A stretch of DNA of 64,000 nt from Adiantum capillus-veneris (taxonomy: Eukaryota; Streptophyta; Polypodiopsida; Polypodiales; Pteridaceae), in assembly GCA_014529385.2 (NCBI GenBank), contig CM043963.1, forward strand, positions 78,950,412-79,014,411, written 5' to 3'. Shown here piece after piece: positions 1 to 11,300 of this stretch (positions are counted from its first letter, which is position 1; each line of letters begins with the position of its first letter). Position numbers and translations under genes: made by a program. The notes beneath the pieces were generated by a model, which did no database searches, was not told the DNA's origin, and saw only the letters and a program-made list of their open reading frames with translations.

Positions 1-780
1 ATCTTGGGACGACCATTCATGCGACAACTGAAGATGGTCCAAGATTGGGGTTATGACCACATATACCTCAGACATGGCGAGACAACAACTAAAATACACT
101 TGAAAGACCATAGTTACAAGGATGTAAACCAAACACCTGTGGAAGAGTTTGATTCGGCTACAATAGCAGGATCAGAACTACTAGCATGGTTGGGGCAACC
201 AAAAGAGCTATGGATGTGCGGAGCTTCACATTGTGGAAGCTTAAGAAAAGAGGATTGCATCTTAGAAAGAGCAATTGAAGACAAAGAGTATATTCTGGAG
301 CCATTCCCTGAAGATGCCTTGGAGCCTCTAGAATGGGAACACATACTGGCAACGTTAGATGTATGTACCATTATCGACAGTCCAACAACAAAATTTTGCG
401 ATAAGGATGGTTACAATGTGCTACCCTATTACATGGTAAGCGTGATGCCAGAAAAAGAGACGGTAGCACCTCTAGAACAAGAAGAGTTTTACAACTCTTC
501 TGAGCAAGTGGAAGTAAATGATGAGGCAGATAATGAGTGTTCGGACACCTCCAGTGAGCGTGGGAATGAAGCAGAGAATATCAAGTTTTATGATTTTGCT
601 AATCAACACCCTAGACGCCAAGAACGCTATAGGAAGAAAAGAGCCGAAAATAAAGTGAGACAGAACCTGATGCCCAAGATAAAAGGAAAAACTCACTATT
701 TGATGCTTGTAAAAGCAGAGGATTGTGTGAAAGATCAAATATTAGGAAAATCCTCAGAAAATCGAAAAGAACGAATGTGA
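1..780 (+). pseudogene. Gyp-1 protease tail and linker
   Basis: The first codons read ILGRPF, the conserved C-terminal motif of retropepsins, so the catalytic D-S/T-G lies just left of the window. About 225 residues of acidic then strongly basic, low-complexity linker follow and end at the TGA at 778. The frame continues past that stop through a K/E-rich segment to the TAG at 1177. Long linkers between protease and RT are common in plant gypsy elements. I see no second domain in the linker. Confidence 0.75.
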
Positions 781-1179
781 GAACAAGCGAATCGGGAAAG
801 AAAAGCTCGGGCTCAAACAAAATCACAAAAATCTGAAAAAACAAAAAAAGAACCAAAAAAATACCAAGAGTGGACCAAACTAGAGCGTAAACAGAAATAC
901 CAAGAACTGAAACGGTCTTTGAGGGAGATCTGGACCACTGAAGAGGATAGTGATGGTAAAGGGGAGTCAGAAAAGGGCAACATGAATGTACCACCTCACT
1001 ATAGGAAATTTACTATCCAGGAAAGAAAAATCATCTTGACATCACCAATCAGGGAGAGAACCAACCAAGAATCTTACGACGGGCCTGAAAATGCAAAAAG
1101 AATAGACCTCGCAGAACCAGGTGAAAAGCCTCAGCCGGTCTATATAGCTAATGATTTAGAGCCTGACGAGGAAGCATAG

Positions 1180-1980
1180 CTGACACAACTTCTAACGAAA
1201 TATAAAGATGTGTTTGCCTGGTCCTATAAAGACCTTAAAGGAGTTGATCCATTAATATGCCAACATACAATTCCTTTAAAATCAGATGCAAAACCTAGCA
1301 AACAACGTCCTTATACATATAATGACACATTTGCCAAACGAATCAAAGAAGAGATTGATAAGCTGATGGACGCAGAGTTCATCTATGAAATTGAACATAC
1401 AGACTGGGTTTCACCCATTGTGGTCGTTCCCAAGAAGAATGGAAAACTGCGAGTGTGCGTAAACCTCAAAAAGGTGAATGCGGCAACCGTAAGGGATAAT
1501 TATCCCTTGCCAATTACAGAACATGTCCTTGAGCGAGTGGCCGGGAAATGGGCTTATTCCTTTGTGGATGGGTTTTCAGGATACAACCAATTGGCAATAG
1601 CAAGGGAGGATCAACACAAAACAACTTTTGCCACAGAATGGGAGATTTATGCATATCGAGTTATGCCATTTGGCCTAACAAATGCACCAGCCACTTTCCA
1701 GAGGTGAATGACTCACGCTTTCAAGGAATACCTAAGAATATTCTTAGAAATTTACATGGATGACCTATGTGTACACTCTCTTCTGCGAGAAGAACATATT
1801 GACCATTTGCAAAAAGTCTTTGAAAAGTGCAGAACATATCGAATCTGTCTAAACCCGGAAAAGTGTATATTTATGGTTAAGTAAGGACGAATCTTAGGGC
1901 ACATTGTCTCAAGAAACGGCATAACCACAGACCTGGACAAAGTCAAAGTCATTGTAGACCTACCCAGGCCTACTAATGCA
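1180..1980 (+). pseudogene. Gyp-1 reverse transcriptase domain
   Basis: The frame opens with a KYKDVFAWSYKDLKG-type segment, followed by SPIVVVPKKNGKLRVCV and the VMPFGLTNAPATFQR block, all RT signatures. The catalytic box is Y-M-D-D at 1753-1764. Stops at 1705 (directly after the FQR block) and 1882 interrupt the domain in frame. The enzyme would copy element RNA into cDNA in the virus-like particle. Sequence blocks are those of Ty3/gypsy, not copia. Confidence 0.92.
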
Positions 1981-1986
1981 AAACAA

Positions 1987-2600
1987 GTGCAATCCTTCAT
2001 GGGGCACTGTGGATATTATCGAAGATTCATATACATGTATGCGGTTATCGCACAACCTTTGTATCGTTTGCTAGTCAATTTCGAATGGACCAATGAGTGT
2101 GAGACTTCATTCCAAAGGCCGAAAGAAAACCTTATATCCGCACCTGTGCTAAAGGCACCAGATTGGGACAAGATATTCCATGTGCACATTGATGCTTTGG
2201 CATATGCCATTGGTAGCATTCTAGCTCAACCTGGAGACGGAACAATGGATTTTCCAGTTTGCTATGCGAGCCGACAGTTAAATAGTGCAGAAAATAACTA
2301 CACAACCACCGACAGGGAAGGGTTAGGAATGATTTATGCTGTGAAGAAATTTCGGCATTATTTGCTTGCAAACAAATTTGTGTTCTTCACGGATCATCAA
2401 GCTCTTTTATACCTAGTAAATAAACCTTGCAATACAGGGAGAATCGTACGCTGGTTTATTATATTGCTAGAATTTGACTTCACAATGGTGGTCAAAAAGG
2501 GAAAAACTCATCTGCGAGCTGATCATCTTTTAAGAATACACAACGGGGAAGCCCCTCAAGGGGTAGATGATGACATATCAGATGCTTATCTTTTCAACAT
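1987..2600 (+). pseudogene. Gyp-1 RNase H domain
   Basis: After the RT thumb (GHCGYYRRFI block) comes an RNase H of gypsy type. It has an HVHIDA strand carrying the first acidic residue near 2191, an NNYTTTDREGL segment, and a FFTDHQALLYLVN block near 2395. It would degrade RNA in the RNA:DNA hybrid during reverse transcription. This stretch has no internal stop. Confidence 0.88.
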
Positions 2601-2616
2601 CGAAATGGTACCCAAA

Positions 2617-3372
2617 TGGTCTCAGGAAATAGTTAGCATTCTATCCTTTGGAAGTGAGTTTGATAATACAGGATGTAGAAACAAACAGCGAACAATTCTA
2701 CAAACAAAAAACTTCCAGTTGATAGCAGGACGGCTGTATCATCTTAAATCTGACCTAATCCTACGATTATGTATAAATCCGGAAGAATTCGAGTGCTACC
2801 TGGAAGAGGCTCATGTCCAGGGTTGTGCATTTCATTGTTCAACAGTGAAAACACACCAAAGACTGAAACAATTAGGAGTTTATTGGCCAACTATGTATGC
2901 CGATACACATTCTTACGTTACCAATTGTACAGTATGTAGTGCCAAGCGACCAGTGGATCACGCAACATTGTTTCGGGTGAACATAGCACCTGCATGGAGT
3001 CAATATATCATTGACTTTCTAACCACCAGGACATTCCCTGAGAACACTACAAGAGCACGGGAGAAAGCTATAGAGCTGGAAGCTCGTGACTTTCAGTTGA
3101 TTGGAAATCAACTCTATAAACGGGGCAAGGAAAACCAACTTTGAATCTGTGCAAGTGAAAGCGAATACCTGCTGATTCTAGAACATGCACATAGCGGAGT
3201 AAGTGGAGGCCATTTTTCGGGCGATAAGACGGCGAAAATTGTCTTAATTGCAGGAATCTGGTGGCCTACATTGCAAATGGATGCCGAAGAGTTTGTCAAA
3301 CGTTGTGATGCATGTCAACGCACCAAGGTACCAATCAAAAGAGATGAGATGCCATTAAGGCCAATGATGGGG
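2617..3372 (+). repeat. Tandem duplication of the integrase linker + H2C2 zinc module in Gyp-1
   Basis: Two consecutive modules share the same order: a WS-x-I-I/V strand, an F-Q-L-I-x-x-x-L-Y segment, a leucine-rich helix with paired histidines, a (Y/W)WPT motif, and C-x2-C. Equivalent points are exactly 378 nt (126 codons) apart: the WS tryptophans at 2617 and 2995, the WPT tryptophans at 2884 and 3262, and the first cysteines of C-x2-C at 2926 and 3304. Integrases normally carry one such module; the other gypsy element in this window (Gyp-2) appears to have one. The copies are well diverged, so the duplication is old and may belong to the family rather than to this copy. Confidence 0.8.
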
Positions 3373-4230
3373 GCAAGGGCATTTGCAAAGTGGGGAATTG
3401 ATTTTGTGGGACCTATATCACCCCCTGCATATCACACCCATACCCAATATATCATTGTGGCTACGGATTATCTCACAAAGTGGGTCGAAGCCAAAGCAAC
3501 ACAAAAAGCTGATGCACGCACCACGGCTCAATTTTTGTATGAGAATGTCTTTGTACGTTACGGGTTACCGATAGAAATTGTCAGTGACCGTGGAACACAC
3601 TTCCTCAATGAAGTCATTGAATATCTACTAGAGGATTTCATGGTCATACATCGAAAATCAGCACCATATCATCCACAGGCCAATGGGCAAGCGGAGGCCA
3701 CAAATAAAACACTATGCACGGTCCTCACTAAAATAGTGTCACATTCAAGGATCGACTGGGATCAGCAGCTACACTCAACACTATGGGCATACAGAGTAGC
3801 TTACAAAACCTCAATAGAAACAACACCATACAACATGGTGTTTGGGCTAAATGCTATACTACCCATAGAGTTTTTAATCCCAACTCTACGCGTAGCAACA
3901 AACTTGGAATGGACAGGGCATGATCTCTCTTCAAGAATTAATGATCTTGAAAAGCTAGATGAACTCCGCTTACGAGCGGTCGCTTCGATCTATGCTAAAA
4001 AGAGAAGGCAAAAGGAGTTTTTTGATAAACATGTGCGTACCAAAGAGTTTAAAACAGGAGATTACGTACTTGTTTATACATTGAAGCAACATGCCAAGAA
4101 ACTAAAAAAGCGAGGGATGGGACCATTTGTGATTCAAGATCTATCACAAAGTGGGGCCGTCAAGCTTGCTACATTAGCAGGTGAAGAAATGCCAAACTGG
4201 ATTAGTGGGTGTCGACTAAGGAGATATCAC
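3271..4230 (+). pseudogene. Gyp-1 integrase core and C-terminal domain
   Basis: The second zinc module (CDACQR) leads into an RNase-H-fold core with aspartates at 3400 (WGID) and 3586 (VSD) and glutamate at 3694 (GQAE), giving D-35-E spacing for the last pair. The C-terminal part has the GDYVLVY strand and the KRGMGPFVI block typical of gypsy integrases. The catalytic triad is intact. It would insert the cDNA into the genome. No stop falls between 3145 and 4755. Confidence 0.93.
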
Positions 4231-4380
4231 CTTCCACTCACACAGGAGATGCTCCAACAAATTCATCAAGGAAAGCAAAGAATGAAAGAAAAAGAGAGAG
4301 TATGGGAGGAAGCTCAAACCGAAGCACAAGAACGCATTGCAAAAAGACGGCTTCTGCGACAACAACAACAAAGTAAACCA

Positions 4381-4758
4381 CCATTGAGAATCAATGCCAT
4401 TCAACTCATGAACTTGGAAGAAGACACAGTCGAGCCAATAATTACAGTCAAGGTGGGCAATGATCAAGTTGAATCACCAGCCTTGCTCGATTCGGGTGCT
4501 CAAGCAAATTTGATCTCTTACGGATTATACCAACAGCTCCAAGTCGGAGATCAACTTCATCCTACTCCCCAAGTGCTGGAAAGTAGCACATCATATCCAT
4601 TGAAAACATTAGGGTGGATTATATTGCATATACAGTTACATCAATATATTTACCCACACAAATTCTATGTGGTGACAGATGAAAGCACACAACAACCAAT
4701 GCTGCTAGGGCAACCTTGGCAAAAAGCATACAATGTCCAAATAGACTGGAAAGCATAG
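4381..4758 (+). pseudogene. Second retropepsin-like domain, downstream of integrase
   Basis: In frame with integrase, after a Q/K-rich linker, the sequence shows a beta-strand-rich segment with L-L-D-S-G-A (aspartate at 4489) followed by N-L-I. About 70 residues later comes M-L-L-G-Q-P-W (4699-4719), the counterpart of the I-L-G-R-P-W end of retropepsins. About 115 residues fit a monomer of a dimeric aspartic protease. The normal protease of this polyprotein ends at base 18, so this is an extra copy in an unusual place. Whether it cleaves or only folds is unknown. The TAG at 4756 follows directly. Confidence 0.72.
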
Positions 4759-5475
4759 GCGGTCAAAATCCAGCACGAAAACAAACAGCAAGTGGTAGCT
4801 TTTGCTCAAAAGGAACATCCGGATCAAATGCAAGCCATGCAATCACTGGAAAAAAATACCAAAGAGCAAATACCCTCAACGATCAACACGAAACCTGATA
4901 CCAACTACCAGCTAATGGCCAACCATGCTCATCACAGACAGCTAAAATCACCGACTACACTGCAAAAATCTAGACTACCACAACAAGGTAAACAAGTATG
5001 GATGCGGAAGGATAGAAACGCCATGAGGGGGAAAACACAATGTGACAACCGAATTCTAACAAAGCAGATGGTGCAACCAAAAACCAAGGTAACCAAGCAG
5101 ATATGGATTCCAAAGAAAATGCTTAGCCAAAACCCTCATGTCACTCACATTTGGATACCAAAGCAAAAGACAAAACAAATACCTACGGTACAAGCAACGA
5201 TGGAAAGTAGACATCTACAGGTCAACCGGGCAAACAAATATAAGTGGGTGCCGATGACAAACCAACAAGGGGCAAAGTTGGCCGCACCACACTACCAATG
5301 GAAAGCCAAGGCCATATGGCCCATAGCTAACACATCCTCCGAAATAGCTACGACTCCATCAACAGTGTCGGCAACGCAGTTGCCTCTGACCAAAAAGACC
5401 ATTAAACAAAGAGCAGTAGAGTTACAGCTGCTACTTGCCAAGAAAACAGGAAACCTCGACGGCGAATTCCAATAA
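4759..5475 (+). pseudogene. Basic W-x-P-K tail of the Gyp-1 polyprotein
   Basis: Beyond the TAG at 4756 the same frame stays open for about 238 codons to TAA at 5473. The product would be K/Q/T-rich and basic, without a recognisable fold. It contains four spaced tryptophan motifs: W-M-R-K (Trp codon at 4999), W-I-P-K (5104), W-I-P-K (5152) and W-V-P (5245). Similar W-x-P-K motifs recur in plant retroelement gag-like proteins, so nucleic-acid or gag contact is conceivable; that is inference. The long open frame argues that it was once translated. Confidence 0.55.
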
Positions 5476-7266
5476 GCATCTTGCTTATTCCCTTCTCTTA
5501 CACAGCATTAATTTTTCCATGCATTGACCGAGTATGCATAAAATAGGGCCACATTAATCGGCCATGCATTAGCACGACTTTTTCAACCTATGCACGGCAC
5601 ATACTCCGAGGCGAAACCTTGTCGTCCAGGAGGACTCCGACTAGGAGGGGGGGAGGCATTCTCAATGCGGAACCAATAACAGAAATAGCAAATAAGGGCA
5701 CAATTTTCGACTATTTTCAGGGTTGACGTTTGATTGCGAAATTTTCTGGAGTAACCCAAGTATATATGCCCTTATACAGCATGAAGCTACAGGAATATGG
5801 GGCCAAACGCCAAATTAAGCCCCTAGGTGTGTGTATATATGTAGAAATAGCCATTTTTCAGGCAAAATATTGGTAAAACGGAGAAATCTGGCCACAAAAA
5901 TTGCATGAGAGTGTATATAATGTGTTGCGGTGATGTTTGTGATCTATTATGAATCATGGGGATTTTTTGGGTTTAATTTGCTATTTTCCTTTTAATTTTG
6001 CTAATTTTCGGCAGAAAAACTTCAAAAATACAAAAAGCAGGTGAAAAACAGTCGTAATGAAAAACAAAAAATATGGGGATGACCAGTGACTAAAGAACAA
6101 CCTACAATACAGTGGGGGTGCAATTATGAGACTGAAGCGAAAAGTGTGTTTTGGCCAGGTTTTGGCCGAAATGACAAATTTTTGGTAAACAGAGCAAATG
6201 GAGTCCAAATCAAGAATTTTTTGAGCCTAAACCGCATCTTGCAGAAAGATAGGAGCACATGTCAAATGTCATGAAAAAATGGTTCGGGGACCTCCATTAT
6301 AAGAAATTTTCACCCCATTTTTAGCTCATTCTCACTATTGACCTTGTGGAGAGAGCTTCTGCCACCTAGAGCGGATCGACCTTCCAGCAGCTTCTACGAC
6401 GCGCACGTCTACCCGACCAGCTCCAGACATGAGAGGTAGGATCACCACCTTGAGCTTTCCGCGCATGTTTGTCATTCTGTCGCGAAAACTAGCGTAGAGG
6501 TCACACACAAAGCGAGCGGTAGAGACCTACAAGTAGAAATGGCGGCCTAACGGCTAACTCGAAAGCAACAAGACTTCATCAGCAGCTTACCCTAGTCTAG
6601 GAGACCCTTCCTGGATAGCCAATGGCAGTGGGAAAACATCAGGAAAAACCCTAATTCCCAGAAACCCGCAAGAGGCCACCAAATGGGAAATCGGCAAAAC
6701 GGCGATCAAATGCTACCAAAATTTATGGGTAGGAGCATATCGACATGCTCGACAAGTCCATATGACCCGCATGACCAAAAAGTGACCCGAAGCGGCACTA
6801 AACCTCAGAAATGACATCAGACAGACAAAGCGTCAAAATGCACTTGTGGTCAAACCACAAGTCCGTTTGCCACCAAACTTCACGAGCGGCTTTCCTAGAC
6901 CATCAACAACCAAGTCCTATGGTTGTGGACCACCACAAATCATCAAAGGTATGTAAACGCCTCCACGGGTGCTTCTAGAGCGACAAATTGCCAAATGAAG
7001 CTCCGGTGAAGCCAAAGTCGAAGCCAAAGTCGACAAAAATCATACGGCAAGGATCCCCAAAGGATTTGGAAGCTATGAAGACCAACATCGAGGAATTTCA
7101 TCGCCAAAAAGCACTCCAAAAGTCAGAAAACGGCTTAGAGGCTCTGAAGTCCACAAAGGGAGTTTTTACTCACCCAATTGACTTTTTTGTTGAAATTAGG
7201 CTTAAAAGGGACTTAAGGGAGCAAAGGGCAAGCATTGGGAGCACTAACAAGAGAAAAATCACCAGG
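5476..7266 (+). other. Gyp-1 post-pol non-coding region with internal polypurine tract
   Basis: There is no credible coding region. A purine run at 5643-5656 resembles a polypurine tract but is not followed by a TG that could start an LTR, unlike the tract at 11788. The same block (purine run, then the GGCATTCT-AATGCGG words, then CCCTAGGTGTGTGTATA about 160 nt on) recurs at 22287-22470. I therefore read it as an internal, family-conserved part of the element. A 118-codon ORF at 6988-7344 is lysine-rich and unrecognised. Confidence 0.5.
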
Positions 7267-8144
7267 AGACATCCTACGCGTAGGATGTCTCAAGGGCAAT
7301 TCTTGGCACAAAACCCAACAGTTCTTGCCATGCACATGTTCTGAATGACATTCACAAGCCCTACACCAAATTTCATCACCTTTGGAAGAGATTGGACCTG
7401 ATATGCATGGAAAAACGCAAAGATAGGGCATAAAGGCACTAAAGGGCCATTAACCTACCAAATCTTTTCCAAATCTCATGAAATTTACACAACACATTCA
7501 CATACACATCAGCTAACTTCCTGTGTGGTCTGGGAGCAAAAATGAAGAAAAAGACATCCTACGCGTAGGATGTCTAATGGACCTTTTGGGCATGAAGGAG
7601 AAGTTTTGTCATTTCAGAAGTAATAACCTCATCAACAAGAGCCCATATGTCAAGCTTGAAGCCCTTCTAATCACTTTTGACCCCCAACACCTTCAAGATA
7701 CATTTTTTGAGCCCAAGAACACCTCATAGAGCCCTACAGGCATCAAATATTATCCAAATACAAATCCAAGAACATGGCTATGTTCCACAGGTCAAGGACA
7801 ACCCAATGATCAAGTTTCATGCAGTTCTGAAGAAAAAGACATCCTACGCGTAGGATGTCTTAAGCTTAGATTTAGACTTCTGTGGAAGAAATGACATCAT
7901 AGGAGCTAATACCATGATGCATTGAGCCCATATACCAAGTTTCAACCCATTTGGACATCAATTGCTTCCTATGATGGACAATCTACCAAAATTGTGACTT
8001 AAAGCCTAAATCAGCCCAAAAATCCACTTTTTGACATCCAAATTCAAATCCAAGCTTATAACCATGTTCCATGAGCCTTACACCACCTACAAGTCAAGTA
8101 TGAACCAGTTCTGAAGAAAAAAACATCCTACGCGTAGGATGTCT
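7267..8144 (+). repeat. Four 24-bp palindromes at a 285-bp period
   Basis: The half-site AGACATCCTACG followed by its exact reverse complement occurs at 7267-7290, 7552-7575 and 7837-7860; 8121-8144 has one mismatch in an outer arm. Starts are 285, 285 and 284 bp apart. A short flank (GTTCTGAAGAAAAA) precedes the third and fourth copies and a shorter version precedes the second; words around GAGCCCATAT-CAAG recur at matching places. These are diverged tandem units whose bodies have drifted while the palindromes have not. The first and third copies extend to 26 bp. The centre ACGCGT contains CGCG. The array ends about 170 bp before the ATG of the next ORF. Confidence 0.92.
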
Positions 8145-8314
8145 AGATGGATTTTTTTGGTCAAATTTGCACTGTGAGCACATGCACAGCTTCACAAGTT
8201 CCTTTTGAGCTATGATTTCAATTTTCAAGTCATTTGGATAAGTAAAACTCAGTTTAGCAGCTGATATGAAAAAAAAAAACGCTAAACTTTGGATTGCTGA
8301 GTACAACAGGGTCT

Positions 8315-11300
8315 ATGGCAGCCTCGAAGTCGCCGGCAAAGAAGAAGAGAATGACAATCAAAGACTATCTGGACGAGGTGGAACCATTTGTCATTCCACA
8401 GGGAACATTAAAGCCTACAAGCACCTGGATACAGGAAGATCTACTAGAGTCAAACGACCTAAAAATCTACCAAGGAGTATTCAAGGACAATGACGGAAAT
8501 ATAATAGAGCTGCCAATGCTGCCAAGGGAGCTCAATGAATTTTTCCGGAGCAAAATGGCCGGCTACTTGGAGAAAATTGACCTCCATAACTATTTTGAAG
8601 CAATCCCAGCAGGGGTGGACGTCAAAAGAGTATGGGAGTTTGTGACCATCATTAGAGAAGATGGAGTGGCCAAGGTGACGGATTTGCACGGCAGACCGAA
8701 CACAAAGATCATTATTACGGAAAAGGTTGTCGCCCATGCACTAGATCTCTCCAATCAGGGAGACAGTGTGACAAAGAGAAGGGATGAAGTAAAGGTGTAC
8801 AAAGAGAAAAAGGCTAATTACACTTTTGAAGACATCGCCAACCCAAAGGTGGCGATCATGAGCCAATTGTACAACCAATACTTCCACATGTGCACGAAGA
8901 GGCCGCAGAATTACAGGATGCCGCCAGGTGCAATTGCCACAACCTTTACTTGGGCAATGACGAAGGGCACCCCAAAGATAATCAATTATGTGGCATACAT
9001 ACAAGACAGCCTGGTAAAGATGGGAAACAAAAAGCCAACCTACATAGTGCCAGGAGAGATGATAACCAAGGTAGTTTATGCAGCACTACATGCCAAGGGA
9101 AGGTGGCCTGACCCCCCATCTCAGAATGACTGGCTAAGGATAAAGGAAGACAAAGAAGACGAGCCACAACGAGCACCAAGGGTGGCTACAAGGTTAAAGA
9201 GACGACTGGAGCCAGTGGAAGAGGAGCAACCTGAGCAGAAGAAAGGCAAAAAAGAATCTGCTCAAGTGCCGGCCAAAGAGACTCGATCACAAAAAGCGGC
9301 TAGACTCGAGAGGCTAATGGAGAGTTTCCGAGAAGAAAGAGCCCTCAAGGGAGATCTAAACGAATTATGGAAGCCATCCCTTGAGTCGATGTCCGGATCC
9401 TCAAGAAGAGTGCAGAGGGACCGCTTCGAAGACTATATCAAGAATTTCGAGATTCTTGATACTGCGGCGGAAAACATTCCACACATCCCTTTCACCGAGG
9501 AAGAAGTGGAGCAAATACGGCAAACATTGCTAGATGAACAAGAAAACAAGGAAAGAGAAAGAAAGACGAAGGCAGATAGGGATTTCAAGGGCAAACCTAC
9601 AGCTTTACCAGGTAGCCCTAAACCTAGCCCACCGCCATCACCACCTCCTAGCAGCCCTCCTCCAGAAGATCAGAAGGCCGGAGACAAGCAAGAAGAACAC
9701 CAGGATGAAGAGCAAGAGCACAGGACAGAACTTGAACACAAAGAAGAAGCCAAGCCTGCATCTGAACAAAAAAAGCTCGAGGAAGCATACTATGCATTTT
9801 TGGACCTGCTAGCTGTAGGCTATTCAAAGAAAGAAGCCGCCACAGTCGCATTCGACTTGGCAAGGACACGAAGTGAAGAACAGCTGCCAGGCATCCGGCT
9901 AGTTGAACTTAAGGAGATTGCTACCAACACGGTAGACCTGCACCCGCCCTCGAATGATTGGGATGTGGTGATGACAATGCTAGCTGGAATAAGGGCACAA
10001 TCTGTGGCATCAGACGAAGAGTTGATAACTCTAAGAGCCACTGAAGTAAAGACCAAAATGGAAAGAGATCTACTGCAGGCAAAAAGCCAAGGACACAAAG
10101 AAAGAGAAGCTGACCTCCAGGCCAGCCTAGCCACTGCTCTACAAAACTGCCAAACAAAGGAAGAAGCAAATGAGGCAGCGGCAAAGAAATTGCAAGCAGC
10201 TGAAGAGGAGTGCCTGCAACTCAGCAAGTCATTGCGAGATGCAGAAAAAGAAAGGGATAATCTGACACTCCATCTAGCAGAAGAAACAAAAGAAGTAGAG
10301 GCTTTGAGGAATGCTAAAGAGAAGGCGGAAATAGAACAAGAAGCAAGCTTGGATGAAGTCCTTGAGCTCAAGGACCAATTAAAAGTCAAAGATCAAACCA
10401 TCCAGAGGCTGAGAGCATCACCTGCGCGAGTTAGAGCTACAAGCTCAACTCAAATTATTTCAAAGAGTCAAATGTATGAAGAGAAAATGCAAGAACTCCA
10501 AAAGCAGTTGACTCTCGAGAAGAAGCAGAGGGTGATCATGGCTGAAGGTTCTATTGCAATGCAAACCAGATTGGAGGACAGCCAAAAGGCCCTACAAGAA
10601 GAATTGACGAGCATCAAGATAAAGCTCGAGGAGGCAGAAAAAGTAAATTCTGAACTCAATGACCTCCTCGTGACTATGGGCGGCGAAGCAGAAGCGGAGA
10701 AGCAGACACTCCTCATGCAAATAGAGGAGTTGAAAAGCCAACAACAAGCAGAACCAGAGAGCTCAGGGCCAGCTGCCAATGAGGGGATCGACCTCGACAA
10801 TGTGTCGGATCCTGTGGACACGCCCATGCCAGAGGAAAGCATAGCAGGCTCCTCTCAAGAGCCCCAGGATCTAACACAAGAAGAAGAGGAAAAATTGCGA
10901 AAAGCAATAGAGGCAGAGCTCAGAAAGAGCACCAAAGAGGCCTTGGAATGGGAACAGAGGGTTTTCAAATCAATGACAATTCAGAAAATCGACGCCAGCA
11001 ATCTCAGGCGTGAATGGCTACAACCCTCTCTCCCATATCCATTGCTTAAATATGAAGCGACAACAATAAACCAGCGGATCAGAGAAGAACCAACGGTCCC
11101 TCTCTACAAAGCAGACACCTCCAGGCCAGAAGGAGTAAGGCTGATAGTAGATTCTCAGCCCAAGTGGAGGAAAGCTTGGCTTACCAAGTACCCGCAGTAC
11201 CTAATACACTTGGTAGAGGCACCTAAACACATCAGGGACAATCTCAGCTTCTGCCCTCTACCACGGGTTAGGACGTGGAAAGCACACAAAATCTTACAGA

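Larger units (their letters stand above)
1..5475 (+). pseudogene. Gyp-1 Ty3/gypsy pol polyprotein remnant (5' end outside window)
   Basis: One frame stays readable from base 1 to the TAA at 5473-5475, broken only by six stops (TGA 778, TAG 1177, TGA 1705, TAA 1882, TGA 3142, TAG 4756). Domain order is protease tail, acidic/basic linker, reverse transcriptase, RNase H, two H2C2 zinc modules, integrase core, then a second retropepsin-like domain and a basic tail. RT before RNase H before integrase is the Ty3/gypsy order. I found no frameshift in 5.4 kb. The gag region and 5' LTR lie upstream of the window. The stops mean it cannot encode a full polyprotein unless they are suppressed; I call it inactive but fairly young. 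Confidence 0.9.

Noticed and set aside
778-4758. Programmed stop-codon readthrough or RNA editing of stops in Gyp-1 pol
   Set aside because: Six stops scattered through domains, including inside RT, are too many for regulated recoding, and editing of this kind is known for organelle transcripts. Decay is simpler.
5657-6400. 3' LTR of a first element, with a separate element starting after it
   Set aside because: No TG directly after the purine run, no second copy of this sequence bounding either region, and the same junction recurs in Gyp-1b. One long element explains it better, though not proven.
7267-8144. Regular repeats resembling a CRISPR array
   Set aside because: The spacers are about 260 bp, similar to each other, and lie in a plant retroelement; only the fixed spacing is CRISPR-like.
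9534-10907. Several ORFs overlapping 8315-11317 in other frames and on the minus strand
   Set aside because: They are shadows of the coiled-coil ORF; their composition follows its repetitive E/K/L codons.
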